Counted from the first letter of the stretch, positions 51,394 through 62,437 are shown. The stretch: DNA of 64,000 bases from Shinisaurus crocodilurus (GCA_021292165.1 CM037878.1:1240001-1304000), one strand, 5' to 3'. Program-made: numbers and translations. Notes: generated by a model not told the origin, from the sequence alone.

Positions 51394-52306
51394 CAGTGAT
51401 GGCAAACCTTTTTGAGCCCGTGCCCAAACTGCAACACAAAACCAACTTATTTATTTCAAAGTGCCAACACTGCAATTAAACCTGAATACCGAGGTTTTAG
51501 TTTTAGAAAAACAACTCATACAGTTGTCCGAATTAATTAACATCTTTTGTCTTTAAAGAAAAACAATAACAGAGCTTTCAATGATACAGTTTTTTGTTGA
51601 AAAAAAAATCAACTCAAAAAATTATTATAGTACTGCATTGTACACATAGCCTGAAGGGAATTTTTACAAACTTTTAAAATAATTAGGCGCATGTATTTTT
51701 GGATAAGGGATTCTCAACTTGTAATATGATTATATGCCAGACTGAAATTGTATGGGGCAAGCTTTACTCCGGGTCCTTTCCCTGCTCCTACAGGTGTCGG
51801 ATTAGTAAAAGTAAGAGTCAACCTGTACTAGGATGAGCAAGATAAACAAGAAAACTAAACGTGCTTAACACATTTTAAACACTTTATGTCTTGGACTGCA
51901 AACACTGCATTAGGTAAAAGTTTGCATTGGGCATGCTTTTGCACAATTAATGTGATTTTTGCTATTGCATGCATGCTGATAATTTGTCAAACCTTGGCTC
52001 ATACTCCGTTAGTTTGAGAGCAACACATGCAGCACTCAGGTCAACTGTTAGGGCTTTACATCCAAGCCATGCTCTGTGCATCATTCTTCAAAATCTTTTA
52101 AATGTGATCACAATGTAGAAAAGAATTCTGTAACAGGAATTCTAGAATAAAATCATTCTGTTCCACACTGTGAGAAAGAACAAGATCATTAGTGTTTTGC
52201 AGAAGGGTTCAGTCTTTTCGCGATCTGGTGACCAATGGCTCGAGTGCCCACAGAGAGGTCCCTGCGTGCCAGCTGTGGCACCCATGCCATAGGTTCGCCA
52301 TCACTG
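51394..52306. mobile_element. 913-bp non-autonomous hAT transposon inside copy A
   Basis: Ends CAGTGATGGCAAACCT and AGGTTCGCCATCACTG form a 16-bp inverted repeat with one mismatch. An exact 8-bp duplication TTCTAACA flanks it (51386-51393 and 52307-52314). Copy B has the empty site, with a single TTCTAACA in GACATTCTTCTAACAGATCC near 58285. No transposase ORF is seen. Confidence 0.93.
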
Positions 52307-52314
52307 TTCTAACA

Positions 52315-53137
52315 GATCCAAAGGCCCATCCAGCTCTTCGGGCCCAGGCTGAAGGGGAAACACAAAATCTTTCCGGTCCACATACCGCTTAAGCATATTG
52401 ACATGAAAAACCTTCGGCAATCGCGAGGTCTCTGCATGCTGCAGCAGATAGTTGACTTCCCCCAGCCGTTCTTTCACAGTCAAAGGCCCTTCCCACTTAA
52501 GGGTTAACTTATCGGGCTTAACCGGTTTGAGAACAAGAACCTGGTCTCCGGGCTGAAACACTCGGATTCGGGCAGTTTGATCATACCACGCCTTTTGCGT
52601 GCCTTGAGCTTGGGCTAAATGCTCCTGCGCCACTTGTTGTACCTCTCTCAGAGTATTCTGTAGCATTTGCATAAAACTTATAACATTCTGAGAGGAACTG
52701 ACCACCTTTTGTTCCCACTCTTCTCTAAGCATAGTCAGAGGACCCCTGAGTTCCCGGCCAAACATTAGCTCATTCGGAGAAAACCCCAAGCTTTCCTGAG
52801 GGGCATCTCGATACGCAAATAAGACCATGGGAAGCCCTTGATCCCAGTCTTTAGGGTGGTTTGTCACATAGGCTCGAATCATCTTTCCCAGGGTCTGATT
52901 GAACCTCTCCACTAGCCCATTTGTCTGATGATGATAGGGTACAGAGAAACATTGCTCTACCCCTCCCAGTTCCCACATCTTTTGCATTAGTTGAGACACA
53001 AATCCAGGTCCCCGGTCTGAAAGTACTACTTTGGGCATACCCAGCCGGGCACAAATAGTTAATAAAGTCTTAGCCAAAGTAGAAGCAGTGATTGATGTTA
53101 ACGGTACAGCTTCTGCATAGCGAGTTGCGAAATCCAC
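52315..53137 (-). pseudogene. Copy A, integrase catalytic core and C-terminal domain
   Basis: Reads VDFATRYAEAV, VVLSDRGPGFVS (second catalytic Asp) and YHHQTNGLVERFNQTL (catalytic Glu), then the C-terminal GDQVLVLKPVKPDKLTLKW domain and VFHVNMLKRYVD. It would run directly into reverse transcriptase but for the hAT insertion. Its upstream side begins abruptly at the chimeric junction at 53138. Confidence 0.9.
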
Positions 53138-53473
53138 CTTCTACTTATTCTTCAGTGTGAATCCGAGACAAGCTATCAGCCAATACATTCTCCCTTCCCT
53201 TAATATGAACTACGGAAAATGTATAATCTTGTAAGGCCAGACTCCACCGTAACAACTTCCCATTCGAATTTTTCATTTTGTTTTGCCAATACAAGTTCCT
53301 CCCAGTTCCCACATCTTTTGCATTAGTTGAGACACAAATCCAGGTCCCCGGTCTGAAAGTACTACTTTGGGCATACCCAGCCGGGCACAAATAGTTAATA
53401 AAGTCTTAGCCAAAGTAGAAACAGTGATTGATGTTAACGGTACAGCTTCTGCATAGCGAGTTGCGAAATCCAC
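53138..53473 (-). other. Chimeric 336-bp duplication in copy A
   Basis: Relative to copy B this is extra sequence. 53138 to about 53288 repeats the end of RNase H (homologous to 49939-50085), and about 53291-53473 repeats the integrase start already present at 52965-53137. In transcript order integrase is entered, jumps to the RNase H end with its stop codon, then restarts in integrase. Confidence 0.88.
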
Positions 53474-53890
53474 AACCGTGAGAATGAATTTTTTGCCTGT
53501 CTTGGTGGGCGTCTGGAAAGGCCCCAATATATCCGCAGCAATTTTTTTCAAAGGGAGTCTCTATTCGGGGAAGGGGCTGTAAAGGGGCTTTAGGGTGATC
53601 TTTATTGAACCCCACTCTTTGGCAGGTGTCACAAGAGCGACAACAGTTTTTCACGGCTTCGGCCACTGAAGGCCAATAAAATTCATTAGACACCTTGTGC
53701 AAAGTCCGTTTCCTCCCCAAATGCCCCCCCCCCACGCAGTGGCATGAGCCAACTGTAAAACCGGTTCTCGAAACCCTTGTGGCACCACTAACTGGCAATA
53801 AATCTTCCACCTTTGTCCAACTCCTTTCGGTGCAAACTCTCGGTATAAGACTCCCGCCTCCCAAAAGAACTGAACAGGATGTTGAGGCAT
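53474..53890 (-). pseudogene. Copy A, integrase zinc-binding region
   Basis: Encodes HLGRKRTLHKVSNEFYWPSV and NCCRSCDTCQRVGFNKDH, the HHCC zinc-binding fold of retroviral-type integrases. The frame is shifted against the catalytic core at an A-rich tract near 53548 and against protease at a homopolymer near 53730. Confidence 0.85.
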
Positions 53891-54651
53891 CACGGTAGCC
53901 ACCTGGTTTCAGCCGCCTCCCTGCACTCCTGCAAGGACGGATCTTGGTTTTGAGCCTCTACAAAGGCAGTGGAGCGAAGATTCCCTGAAAGGATTTCTTC
54001 TCTCTCCACCACATCCTCTTCGCCTGCTGGCAGTAAATCTTTTCCCTGCTGTTTAGCTGACTCTGGCTCTGCTGGGTCTCCGTCCCCCTCCCTTGCCCGT
54101 CCGTCCATAGCTGTCGCCTCCCCCTCAGCAGGGGGGCAAGATTCTACTGTCTGGGCCGGGAATACGGGGTCTGGGGAGGCCTGCTTCGTCTTAATTGTTT
54201 GACTCCGAGTCACCGCTAAAACAGGGGCTTGACTGGCCAAGAAAGCCAGATCATTTCCAATAAGAAACGTAGTAAATTCAGTTTCATGTACTAGCAAGTC
54301 CAATTCTCCTTTCCAATTTTTGTATTCTAACGGTATTCTGGCCAAAGGCATGGCAATGGGGGGAGAGTTATAAGGAGTGATGGTAAAAAATTGTCCCTCT
54401 AGCATTTGTCCTGGCTTCACCAAACTCCAGTCAATAGCGGAAAGGGCAGCCGCCCCACTGTCTCTCCAACCCTGTCCCCATTGCCCATTAATTTTAAGAA
54501 TTGTAGCTGGCTCCACTTGACTTGTCCCGGTTGAACCAAAGCCATCGCCGGCTCCTTTCTCTTCCATGACGGTGAATGCCTGGCCGCGACTCCATTTCCG
54601 GGAATACGCGGGACGGGATCTTCTCCCTCTCCCTCGCTGGCCCCACTCCAA
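53890..54651 (-). pseudogene. Copy A, protease region
   Basis: Retropepsin-like: WRDSGAAALSAIDWSL carries the DSG active site and FLIGNDLAFL the later hydrophobic-G-x-D segment. A one-base loss near 53910 relative to copy B shifts the frame. The downstream linker is Pro/Glu/Ala-rich. Confidence 0.85.
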
Positions 54652-55915
54652 TCCGAGGCTTCTCCGGGGGAGTCAGCGAGAGGCACTGGTCTCACAGCAC
54701 CCACTTTAGCAGCTGCTTCTTTTTGCAACTTGGCTTTTACTTTGGGGCGGTCTCGATGCATATCACCTTCACCTTACAATAAAAACACCCGGTTGTCGTC
54801 GGGGTCGAAGTAGCTTTGGGCCCGATTCCTCCTCCAGTTGGTCCTCCCGACTTCGTTGGATTTGGTGTCTCACCCTTTCCGCCGCCTCCCGCCAGCTTGG
54901 CTGGGGTGGTTCGATTGCTGCTTCCACCCTTCCGATACACTCCCATCTGGTCCGCAAGCAGCACCGCTTGCCGGAGGGTGGTAGGCCGCTGATCACTCAC
55001 CAGTGCTGCCCTTCCCTCGGGAAGAACGGCATAAAACTGTTCTAAGGCCACCAGCTCCCGCAAATCTCGAAAGGAGGCAGCTTGAGCCGTCTCCAGCCAT
55101 AAATCCAGGGACCTCCGCAGCCTCGTTACCGTGGAGACAAAACCCTCACCGGGCTCAGCCTTAATTTCTCTGAAATGTTGCCGATACCTCTCGGCCGAAA
55201 GGCAAAAAGTTTGTCTGACTAGTTCTTTAAACTGTCCATAGTTATGCGTATCCTCTCGCGGGACGCTGTACAACAGTTGAGCCAGACAGCCAGAGGCTCG
55301 TGATCGAAGGGCCGACATCCAGCTGCCACGGGGAATACGCTCATCTTCGCAGGCAATTTCAAACAAGCCCAAATATTCCAACGGATCCTGCCCCTCGTGA
55401 AAACGGGGCAGATCCTTGAAGTTTGGCTTCTCAGGATGAACAGTTCCAGTGTGTTTTGCCAACTGGTTTTGCAGAAGGTCAACTTGCTTTTGTAATTCTC
55501 TTTCTCTGGACGTAGGCCTGGGGCGAGACAGGTCTTTTCGTCTCTCTCTCTCCTTGGAAGTAGATCTGGGACGAGACAGGTTCGGGATCCTCCGGGTCCG
55601 CCGGAGGGGAACCGCTGTTGCTCCCTCTTCTTCTCCTTGGTCATTCCCGCTGCCCGTATTCCACCTCCGGGACCTGGAGATCTCCCCTCGGCCCCTAGAT
55701 TCCACCATCCAGTCTGCCAAGCGAGATGGGATCGACACCCTTCTCTCTTCGCCCTCCTCGCCTTCCCAGTCAACAGTCACTTCAATAGGAGGGGCGACTC
55801 GAGGAACCTCAACTGGTAAAATTTCCTCCCGGTCCAACACCGGCGGATTGTCTGCCGCCTCTGCTCCCAGCAGGGGTCGGTCCTGATCCAACAGAGCAGA
55901 CTCCATTTCTGCCAT
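54417..55915 (-). pseudogene. Copy A, Gag (SCAN-like), frameshifted
   Basis: Starts at ATG 55915 and reads through the basic Arg/Ser-rich N-terminus, a coiled segment RERELQKQVDLLQNQL, and the capsid. A one-base loss in a T run near 54775 (compared with copy B) breaks the frame just at the zinc-knuckle-like segment; the remainder is open at 54417-54761. Confidence 0.88.
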
Positions 55916-55994
55916 GAAAACTTTTCCCTATCTGGAAAATAACAAACCCTTGCCTGGTTTGACAAACAAATGTTCCTCAGGTGGGCTGCAAAAT

Positions 55995-56012
55995 CCGACC
56001 GCTAAGCCACCA
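55995..56012 (-). other. Primer binding site next to LTR B
   Basis: The 18 bases before LTR B end CCACCA on the plus strand, so the element reads TGGTGGCTTAGCGGTCGG just after its 5' LTR. Such TGG starts pair with a tRNA 3' end. I did not recognise the tRNA. Confidence 0.7.
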
Positions 56013-56793
56013 TGTGAAGGAGGCTGATCTTACACCAACCCTCCAGGGTAGGCCACAGCCCCAATGTTCCCTGGACTGGCACACACCTCCCAAGGTCCCA
56101 TACACCAAACCGGTGTAGCAGCCCCAACCTTTAGACAAGGAACACACGCCAAGATTAAGTTGGAGACTTTATTAAAAAGTAAAAATAACAAGTTAGTCAG
56201 TGTAGGGTCTCCAATTGTCCAATATAAGTAAAATAATCCCTTATAAGAAAGGGCTAAAAGAAGGTAAGGGAAAAGGGGTGAGGTAGTTGTTGTGAGGAAA
56301 AGGGATTGGGAATAAAAAGGGACTCTAAAAGAATATAAAAACAAACCCCAAGAGTCTGCAAGAACAAAGCAAGTCAAACCAGGCCAAGCTTTTCCTAGCT
56401 AACCTGTCAGAGTGGCATACCTGCCCAGATGGAACTTCCCAGCATCCACGCCCCAAAGGAAGAACCCTGAAGCCTTTCCCCCTAGCTCCTTTATTGCCCC
56501 CAGGGTCCATTTTCACACCCAGCGTTCACCAATCCTGTCTTCCTAACTGTCGAAGGAGGGCCCCCCGCCCTTTCTCAGCTGTAGACACTTTCTCATGACT
56601 TCATCCCAATTAACACCTGACCTTGCTTCTCAGCTCTGCAGCTCACCCTTATCTCCCAGGTGCTCCCAACCACCCTCCCAGTACATTCCAAAAGACTAAA
56701 GTAAAAATCCGTTAGCTAAACAGCAATGGGGGGGGAAGGGACATCTAACAGGGTTTCCCTAAAGTCCCAGCTACTACAAGTCCCATCTTCACA
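56013..56793 (-). repeat. LTR B (781 bp), shared by copies A and B
   Basis: Same TGTGAAG...CTTCACA ends. It serves as 5' LTR of copy A (primer site on its left, in element direction downstream) and as 3' LTR of copy B (polypurine tract 56794-56804 on its right). AATAAA at 56168-56173 (reverse complement). I see one base difference from LTR C. Confidence 0.93.
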
Positions 56794-56804
56794 TCCCCCC
56801 CTTT
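56794..56804 (-). other. Polypurine tract of copy B
   Basis: AAAGGGGGGGA on the minus strand directly before LTR B. Confidence 0.85.
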
Positions 56805-56851
56805 AAGGAGATGAGACTGGGAGGGAATTCCTGCCAGACCTCATCTTCTAC

Positions 56852-57604
56852 TTATTCTTCAGTGTGAATCCGAGACAAGCTATCAGCCAATACATTCTCC
56901 CTTCCCTTAATACGAACTATGGAAAATGTATAATCTTGTAAGGCCAGACTCCACCGTAACAACTTCCCATTTGAATTTTTCATTTTGTTTAGCCAACACA
57001 AAGGAGAATGATCTGTCTGTAATTGAAATGACCTCCCCCAAAGGTAAGGCCGTAATTTCCCCAAAGCCCACACGATGGCTAAACATTCTTTTTCAATGGT
57101 GGACAGATTTCTTTCCCGAGGGATCAACTTCTTACTCAAATAGGCCACCGGCACCAGTTGCCGATCCGGTCCCTCCTATAACAGCACCGCCCCAACCCCA
57201 GTTGCCGATGCATCTGTTTGTAACACAAAAGGAGAGGAAAAGTCAGGGGCTCTCAGGATAGGTGCTGCCGTTAGTTTGTCTTTAAGAAGGTCAAAGGCCT
57301 GCTGGCACGTTTCTGTCCAAATTACTCGCACTGGTTTTCTTTTCTGACACAGGTCCGTCAAAGGCGCGGCAATAGTACTGTAATGGGGTACAAATCTCCG
57401 ATAGTAGCCAGCTAGCCCCAGAAAAGATTGAACTTGTCTCTTAGTTTGGGGCACAGGCCAATCTCGGATGGCTTCCAACTTTGCTTCCAGAGGCTTGATA
57501 TTTACACTCCCCACCCTATGGCCAAGGTACACCACCTCCCCCAAACCAAATTGACATTTTGGAGCTTTTATCGTTAACCCAGCTTCTGTAAGCCGCTCGA
57601 ACAC
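56852..57604 (-). pseudogene. Copy B, RT thumb and RNase H, with nonsense codon
   Basis: Same domain as 49946-50698 but with an in-frame TAG at 57176-57178, between the first RNase H motif and the SKKLIPRERN segment. Copies A and C read a sense codon there. Confidence 0.9.
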
Positions 57605-57607
57605 TTG

Positions 57608-59200
57608 TCAAAGATGATCCAGATGCTCTTCCCAAGTCTGCGAAAAAATGGCTAAATCATCTAAATAAGCACAGGCAAAGGCCCCCAGCCCATTCAACAG
57701 TTTATCCATTAGACGCATGAAGGTTAATGGTGCCGATTGGAGACCAAACGGAAGGACGGTGAACTCGAATAGCCCTTTATGGGTAACAAAAGCAGTTTTG
57801 GGGGCATCCTCTTCTGCCAGAGGCACCTGCCAATATCCCTTAGTCAAGTCCAAAGTGGTAATGTACTTGGCTGTTCCCAATTGTTCTATCAGATGGTCTG
57901 CTCTGGGCATGGGGTAGGGGTCTAGATGTGTCAATTCATTAATTTTTCTAAAATCTATACAAAATCTCACTTCTTGGGACTGCTTCTTGCTCACCAGTAC
58001 AATAGGAGAAGACCACATGCTCTGGGACGGTCTAATAACACCCAGATCTAACATAGACTGTAATTCCTGTTCAATAATTTCTGCATGTCGGCCTGTAGCT
58101 CGATAGGGATAGGAGCGCACGGGAGCATGTTCCCCTGTCGGAATGGCATGTTGTACTAACGTCGTTCTCCCTGGAATGCTGGAAAACAAAGGAGCAAAAT
58201 CTGTAATTAATTGCTGCAATCCTTGGCGTTGCTGTAGGGGCAAAGTTAAAGGCCAGTGTATTTCCTCTATCCCTCCTTTCTGTTGACATTCTTCTAACAG
58301 ATCCAAAGGCCCATCCAGCTCTTCGGGCCCAGGCTGAAGGGGAAACACAAAATCTTTCCAGTCCACATACCGCTTAAGCATATTGACATGAAAAACCTTC
58401 GGCAATCGCGAGGTCTCTGCATGCTGCAGCAGATAGTTGACTTCCCCCAGCCATTCTTTCACAGTCAAAGGCCCTTCCCACTTAAGGGTTAACTTATCGG
58501 GCTTAACCGGTTTGAGAACAAGAACCTGGTCTCCGGGCTGAAACACTCGGATTCGGGCAGTTTGATCATACCACGCCTTTTGCGTGCCTTGAGCTTGGGC
58601 TAAATGCTCCTGCGCCACTTGTTGTACCTCTCTCAGAGTATTCTGTAGCATTTGCATAAAACTTATAACATTCTGAGAGGAACTGACCACCTTTTGTTCC
58701 CACTCTTCTCTAAGCATAGTCAGAGGACCTCTGAGTTCCCGGCCAAACATTAGCTCATTCGGAGAAAACCCCAAGCTTTCCTGAGGGGCATCTCGATACG
58801 CAAATAAGACCATGGGAAGCCCTTGATCCCAGTCTTTAGGGTGGTTTGTCACATAGGCTCGAATCATCTTTCCCAGGGTCTGATTGAACCTCTCCACTAG
58901 CCCATTTGTCTGATGATGATAGGGTACAGAGAAACATTGCTCTACCCCTCCCAGTTCCCACATCTTTTGCATTAGTTGAGACACAAATCCAGGTCCCCGG
59001 TCTGAAAGTACTACTTTGGGCATACCCAGCCGGGCACAAATAGTTAATAAAGTCTTAGCCAAAGTAGAAGCAGTGATTGATGTTAACGGTACAGCTTCTG
59101 CATAGCGAGTTGCGAAATCCACAACCGTGAGAATGAATTTTTTGCCTGTCTTGGTGGGCGTCTGGAAAGGCCCCAATATATCCGCAGCAATTTTTTTCAA
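57608..59200 (-). pseudogene. Copy B, integrase fused in frame to reverse transcriptase
   Basis: 530 open codons, integrase first. AADILGPF and VDFATRYAEA (catalytic Asp region) near residues 6-35; LSDRGPGFVS near 65; YHHQTNGLVERFNQTL near 95; a GPY/F-like C-terminal domain (DQVLVLKPVKPDKL, WEGPL) at 220-260. Then reverse transcriptase: SSPIVLVSKK, DFRKINELTHLDPYPMP, LDLTKGYWQ, LPFGL and YLDD, ending at the shared TGA (57608-57610). The uninterrupted frame proves the order integrase then RT, the reverse of ordinary Ty3/gypsy and retroviruses and characteristic of Gmr1-like elements. Confidence 0.93.
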
Positions 59201-59396
59201 AGGGAGTCTCTATTCGGGGAAGGGGCTGTAAAGGGGCTTTAGGGTGATCTTTATTGAACCCCACTCTTTGGCAGGTGTCACAAGAGCGACAACAGTTTTT
59301 CACGGCTTCGGCCACTGAAGGCCAATAAAATTCATTAGACACCTTGTGCAAAGTCCGTTTCCTCCCCAAATGCCCCCCCCCCCCACGCAGTGGCAT
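59201..59396 (-). pseudogene. Copy B, integrase zinc-binding region
   Basis: HLGRKRTLHKVSNEFYW and CCRSCDTCQRVG give the HHCC fold. It is out of frame with protease at a long G/C run (59370-59386) and with the catalytic core at an A tract near 59192. Both shifts look like homopolymer slippage, and the second is shared with copy A. Confidence 0.85.
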
Positions 59397-60303
59397 GAGC
59401 CAACTGTAAAACCGGTTCTCGAAACCCTTGTGGCACCACTAACTGGCAATAAATCTTCCACCTTTGTCCAACTCCTTTCGGTGCAAACTCTCGGTATAAG
59501 ACTCCCGCCTCCCAAAAGAACTGAACAGGATGTTGAGGCATCACGGTAGCCACCTGGTTTTCAGCCGCCTCCCTGCACTCCTGCAAGGACGGATCTTGGT
59601 TTTGAGCCTCTACAAAGGCAGTGGAGCGAAGATTCCCTGAAAGGATTTCTTCTCTCTCCACCACATCCTCTTCGCCTGCTGGCAGTAAATCTTTTCCCTG
59701 CTGTTTAGCTGACTCTGGCTCTGCTGGGTCTCCGTCCCCCTCCCTTGCCCGTCCGTCCATAGCTGTCGCCTCCCCCTCAGCAGGGGGGCAAGATTCTACT
59801 GTCTGGGCCGGGAATACGGGGTCTGGGGAGGCCTGCTTCGTCTTAATTGTTTGACTCCGAGTCACCGCTAAAACAGGGGCTTGACTGGCCAAGAAAGCCA
59901 GATCATTTCCAATAAGAAACGTAGTAAATTCAGTTTCATGTACTAGCAAGTCCAATTCTCCTTTCCAATTTTTGTATTCTAACGGTATTCTGGCCAAAGG
60001 CATGGCAATGGGGGGAGAGTTATAAGGAGTGATGGTAAAAAATTGTCCCTCTAGCATTTGTCCTGGCTTCACCAAACTCCAGTCAATAGCGGAAAGGGCA
60101 GCCGCCCCACTGTCTCTCCAACCCTGTCCCCATTGCCCATTAATTTTAAGAATTGTAGCTGGCTCCACTTGACTTGTCCCGGTTGAACCAAAGCCATCGC
60201 CGGCTCCTTTCTCTTCCATGACGGTGAATGCCTGGCCGCGACTCCATTTCCGGGAATACGCGGGACGGGATCTTCTCCCTCTCCCTCGCTGGCCCCACTC
60301 CAA
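59335..60303 (-). pseudogene. Copy B, protease region
   Basis: Retropepsin-like, with WRDSGAAAL (active-site DSG) and FLIGNDLAF. It lies in the -1 frame relative to Gag and overlaps the Gag frame over 60069-60303. I saw no canonical slippery heptamer in that overlap, so programmed shifting is unproven. The start methionine is nominal. Confidence 0.85.
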
Positions 60304-61559
60304 TCCGAGGCTTCTCCGGGGGAGTCAGCGAGAGGCACTGGTCTCACAGCACCCACTTTAGCAGCTGCTTCTTTTTGCAACTTGGCTTTTACTTTGGGGC
60401 GGTCTCGATGCATATCACCTTCACCTTTACAATAAAAACACCCGGTTGTCGTCGGGGTCGAAGTAGCTTTGGGCCCGATTCCTCCTCCAGTTGGTCCTCC
60501 CGACTTCGTTGGATTTGGTGTCTCACCCTTTCCGCCGCCTCCCGCCAGCTTGGCTGGGGTGGTTCGATTGCTGCTTCCACCCTTCCGATACACTCCCATC
60601 TGGTCCGCAAGCAGCACCGCTTGCCGGAGGGTGGTAGGCCGCTGATCACTCACCAGTGCTGCCCTTCCCTCGGGAAGAACGGCATAAAACTGTTCTAAGG
60701 CCACCAGCTCCCGCAAATCTCGAAAGGAGGCAGCTTGAGCCGTCTCCAGCCATAAATCCAGGGACCTCCGCAGCCTCGTTACCGTGGAGACAAAACCCTC
60801 ACCGGGCTCAGCCTTAATTTCTCTGAAATGTTGCCGATACCTCTCGGCCGAAAGGCAAAAAGTTTGTCTGACTAGTTCTTTAAACTGTCCATAGTTATGC
60901 GTATCCTCTCGCGGGACGCTGTACAACAGTTGAGCCAGACAGCCAGAGGCTCGTGATCGAAGGGCCGACATCCAGCTGCCACGGGGAATACGCTCATCTT
61001 CGCAGGCAATTTCAAACAAGCCCAAATATTCCAACGGATCCTGCCCCTCGTGAAAACGGGGCAGATCCTTGAAGTTTGGCTTCTCAGGATGAACAGTTCC
61101 AGTGTGTTTTGCCAACTGGTTTTGCAGAAGGTCAACTTGCTTTTGTAATTCTCTTTCTCTGGACGTAGGCCTGGGGCGAGACAGGTCTTTTTGTCTCTCT
61201 CTCTCCTTGGAAGTAGATCTGGGACGAGACAGGTTCGGGATCCTCCGGGTCCGCCGGAGGGGAACCGCTGTTGCTCCCCCTTCTTCTCCTTGGTCATTTC
61301 CGCTGCCCATACTCCACCTCCGGGACCTGGAGATCTCCCCTCGGCCCCTAGATTCCACCATCCAGTCTGCCAAGCGAGATGGGATCGGCACCCTTCTCTC
61401 TTCGCCCTCCCAGTCAACAGTCACTTCAATAGGAGGGGCGACTCGAGGAACCTCAACTGGTAAAATTTCCTCCCGGTCCAACACCGGCGGATCGTCTGCC
61501 GCCTCTGCTCCCAGCAGGGGTCGGTCCTGATCCAACAGAGCAGACTCCATTTCTGCCAT
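60069..61559 (-). CDS. Copy B, Gag with SCAN-like capsid
   Basis: 496 codons from ATG 61559, no stop. Acidic/Arg-rich N-terminus, coiled segment RERELQKQVDLLQNQL near 130, then the capsid region. Segments ERYRQHFREIKAEPGEGFVS and LEQFYAVLPEGRAALVSDQR resemble the SCAN dimerisation domain of vertebrate zinc-finger proteins, itself thought to derive from Gmr1-like Gag. A CFYCKGEGDMHRD segment sits where a CCHC knuckle is expected, but the later His and Cys positions are occupied by other residues. Nucleic-acid binding may be altered. Confidence 0.9.
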   Translation of the reverse strand: MAEMESALLDQDRPLLGAEAADDPPVLDREEILPVEVPRVAPPIEVTVDWEGEERRVPIPSRLADWMVESRGRGEISRSRRWSMGSGNDQGEEGGATAVPLRRTRRIPNLSRPRSTSKERERQKDLSRPRPTSRERELQKQVDLLQNQLAKHTGTVHPEKPNFKDLPRFHEGQDPLEYLGLFEIACEDERIPRGSWMSALRSRASGCLAQLLYSVPREDTHNYGQFKELVRQTFCLSAERYRQHFREIKAEPGEGFVSTVTRLRRSLDLWLETAQAASFRDLRELVALEQFYAVLPEGRAALVSDQRPTTLRQAVLLADQMGVYRKGGSSNRTTPAKLAGGGGKGETPNPTKSGGPTGGGIGPKATSTPTTTGCFYCKGEGDMHRDRPKVKAKLQKEAAAKVGAVRPVPLADSPGEASDWSGASEGEGEDPVPRIPGNGVAARHSPSWKRKEPAMALVQPGQVKWSQLQFLKLMGNGDRVGETVGRLPFPLLTGVW

Positions 61560-61638
61560 GAAAACTTTTCCCTATCTGGAAAATAACAAACCCTTGCCTG
61601 GTTTGACAAACAAATGTTCCTCAGGTGGGCTGCAAAAT

Positions 61639-61656
61639 CCGACCGTTAAGCCACCA
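61639..61656 (-). other. Primer binding site next to LTR C
   Basis: Same 18-base segment as at 55995-56012 with one base changed (CCGTTAAG instead of CCGCTAAG on the plus strand). Confidence 0.7.
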
Positions 61657-62437
61657 TGTGAAGGAGGCTGATCTTACACCAACCCTCCAGGGTAGGCCAC
61701 AGCCCCAATGTTCCCTGGACTGGCACACACCTCCCAAGGTCCCATACACCAAACCGGTGTAGCAGCCCCAACCTTTAGACAAGGAACATACGCCAAGATT
61801 AAGTTGGAGACTTTATTAAAAAGTAAAAATAACAAGTTAGTCAGTGTAGGGTCTCCAATTGTCCAATATAAGTAAAATAATCCCTTATAAGAAAGGGCTA
61901 AAAGAAGGTAAGGGAAAAGGGGTGAGGTAGTTGTTGTGAGGAAAAGGGATTGGGAATAAAAAGGGACTCTAAAAGAATATAAAAACAAACCCCAAGAGTC
62001 TGCAAGAACAAAGCAAGTCAAACCAGGCCAAGCTTTTCCTAGCTAACCTGTCAGAGTGGCATACCTGCCCAGATGGAACTTCCCAGCATCCACGCCCCAA
62101 AGGAAGAACCCTGAAGCCTTTCCCCCTAGCTCCTTTATTGCCCCCAGGGTCCATTTTCACACCCAGCGTTCACCAATCCTGTCTTCCTAACTGTCGAAGG
62201 AGGGCCCCCCGCCCTTTCTCAGCTGTAGACACTTTCTCATGACTTCATCCCAATTAACACCTGACCTTGCTTCTCAGCTCTGCAGCTCACCCTTATCTCC
62301 CAGGTGCTCCCAACCACCCTCCCAGTACATTCCAAAAGACTAAAGTAAAAATCCGTTAGCTAAACAGCAATGGGGGGGGAAGGGACATCTAACAGGGTTT
62401 CCCTAAAGTCCCAGCTACTACAAGTCCCATCTTCACA
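61657..62437 (-). repeat. LTR C (781 bp), shared by copies B and C
   Basis: Ends TGTGAAG...CTTCACA; AATAAA at 61812-61817 (reverse complement). 5' LTR of copy B and 3' LTR of copy C. Confidence 0.93.
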
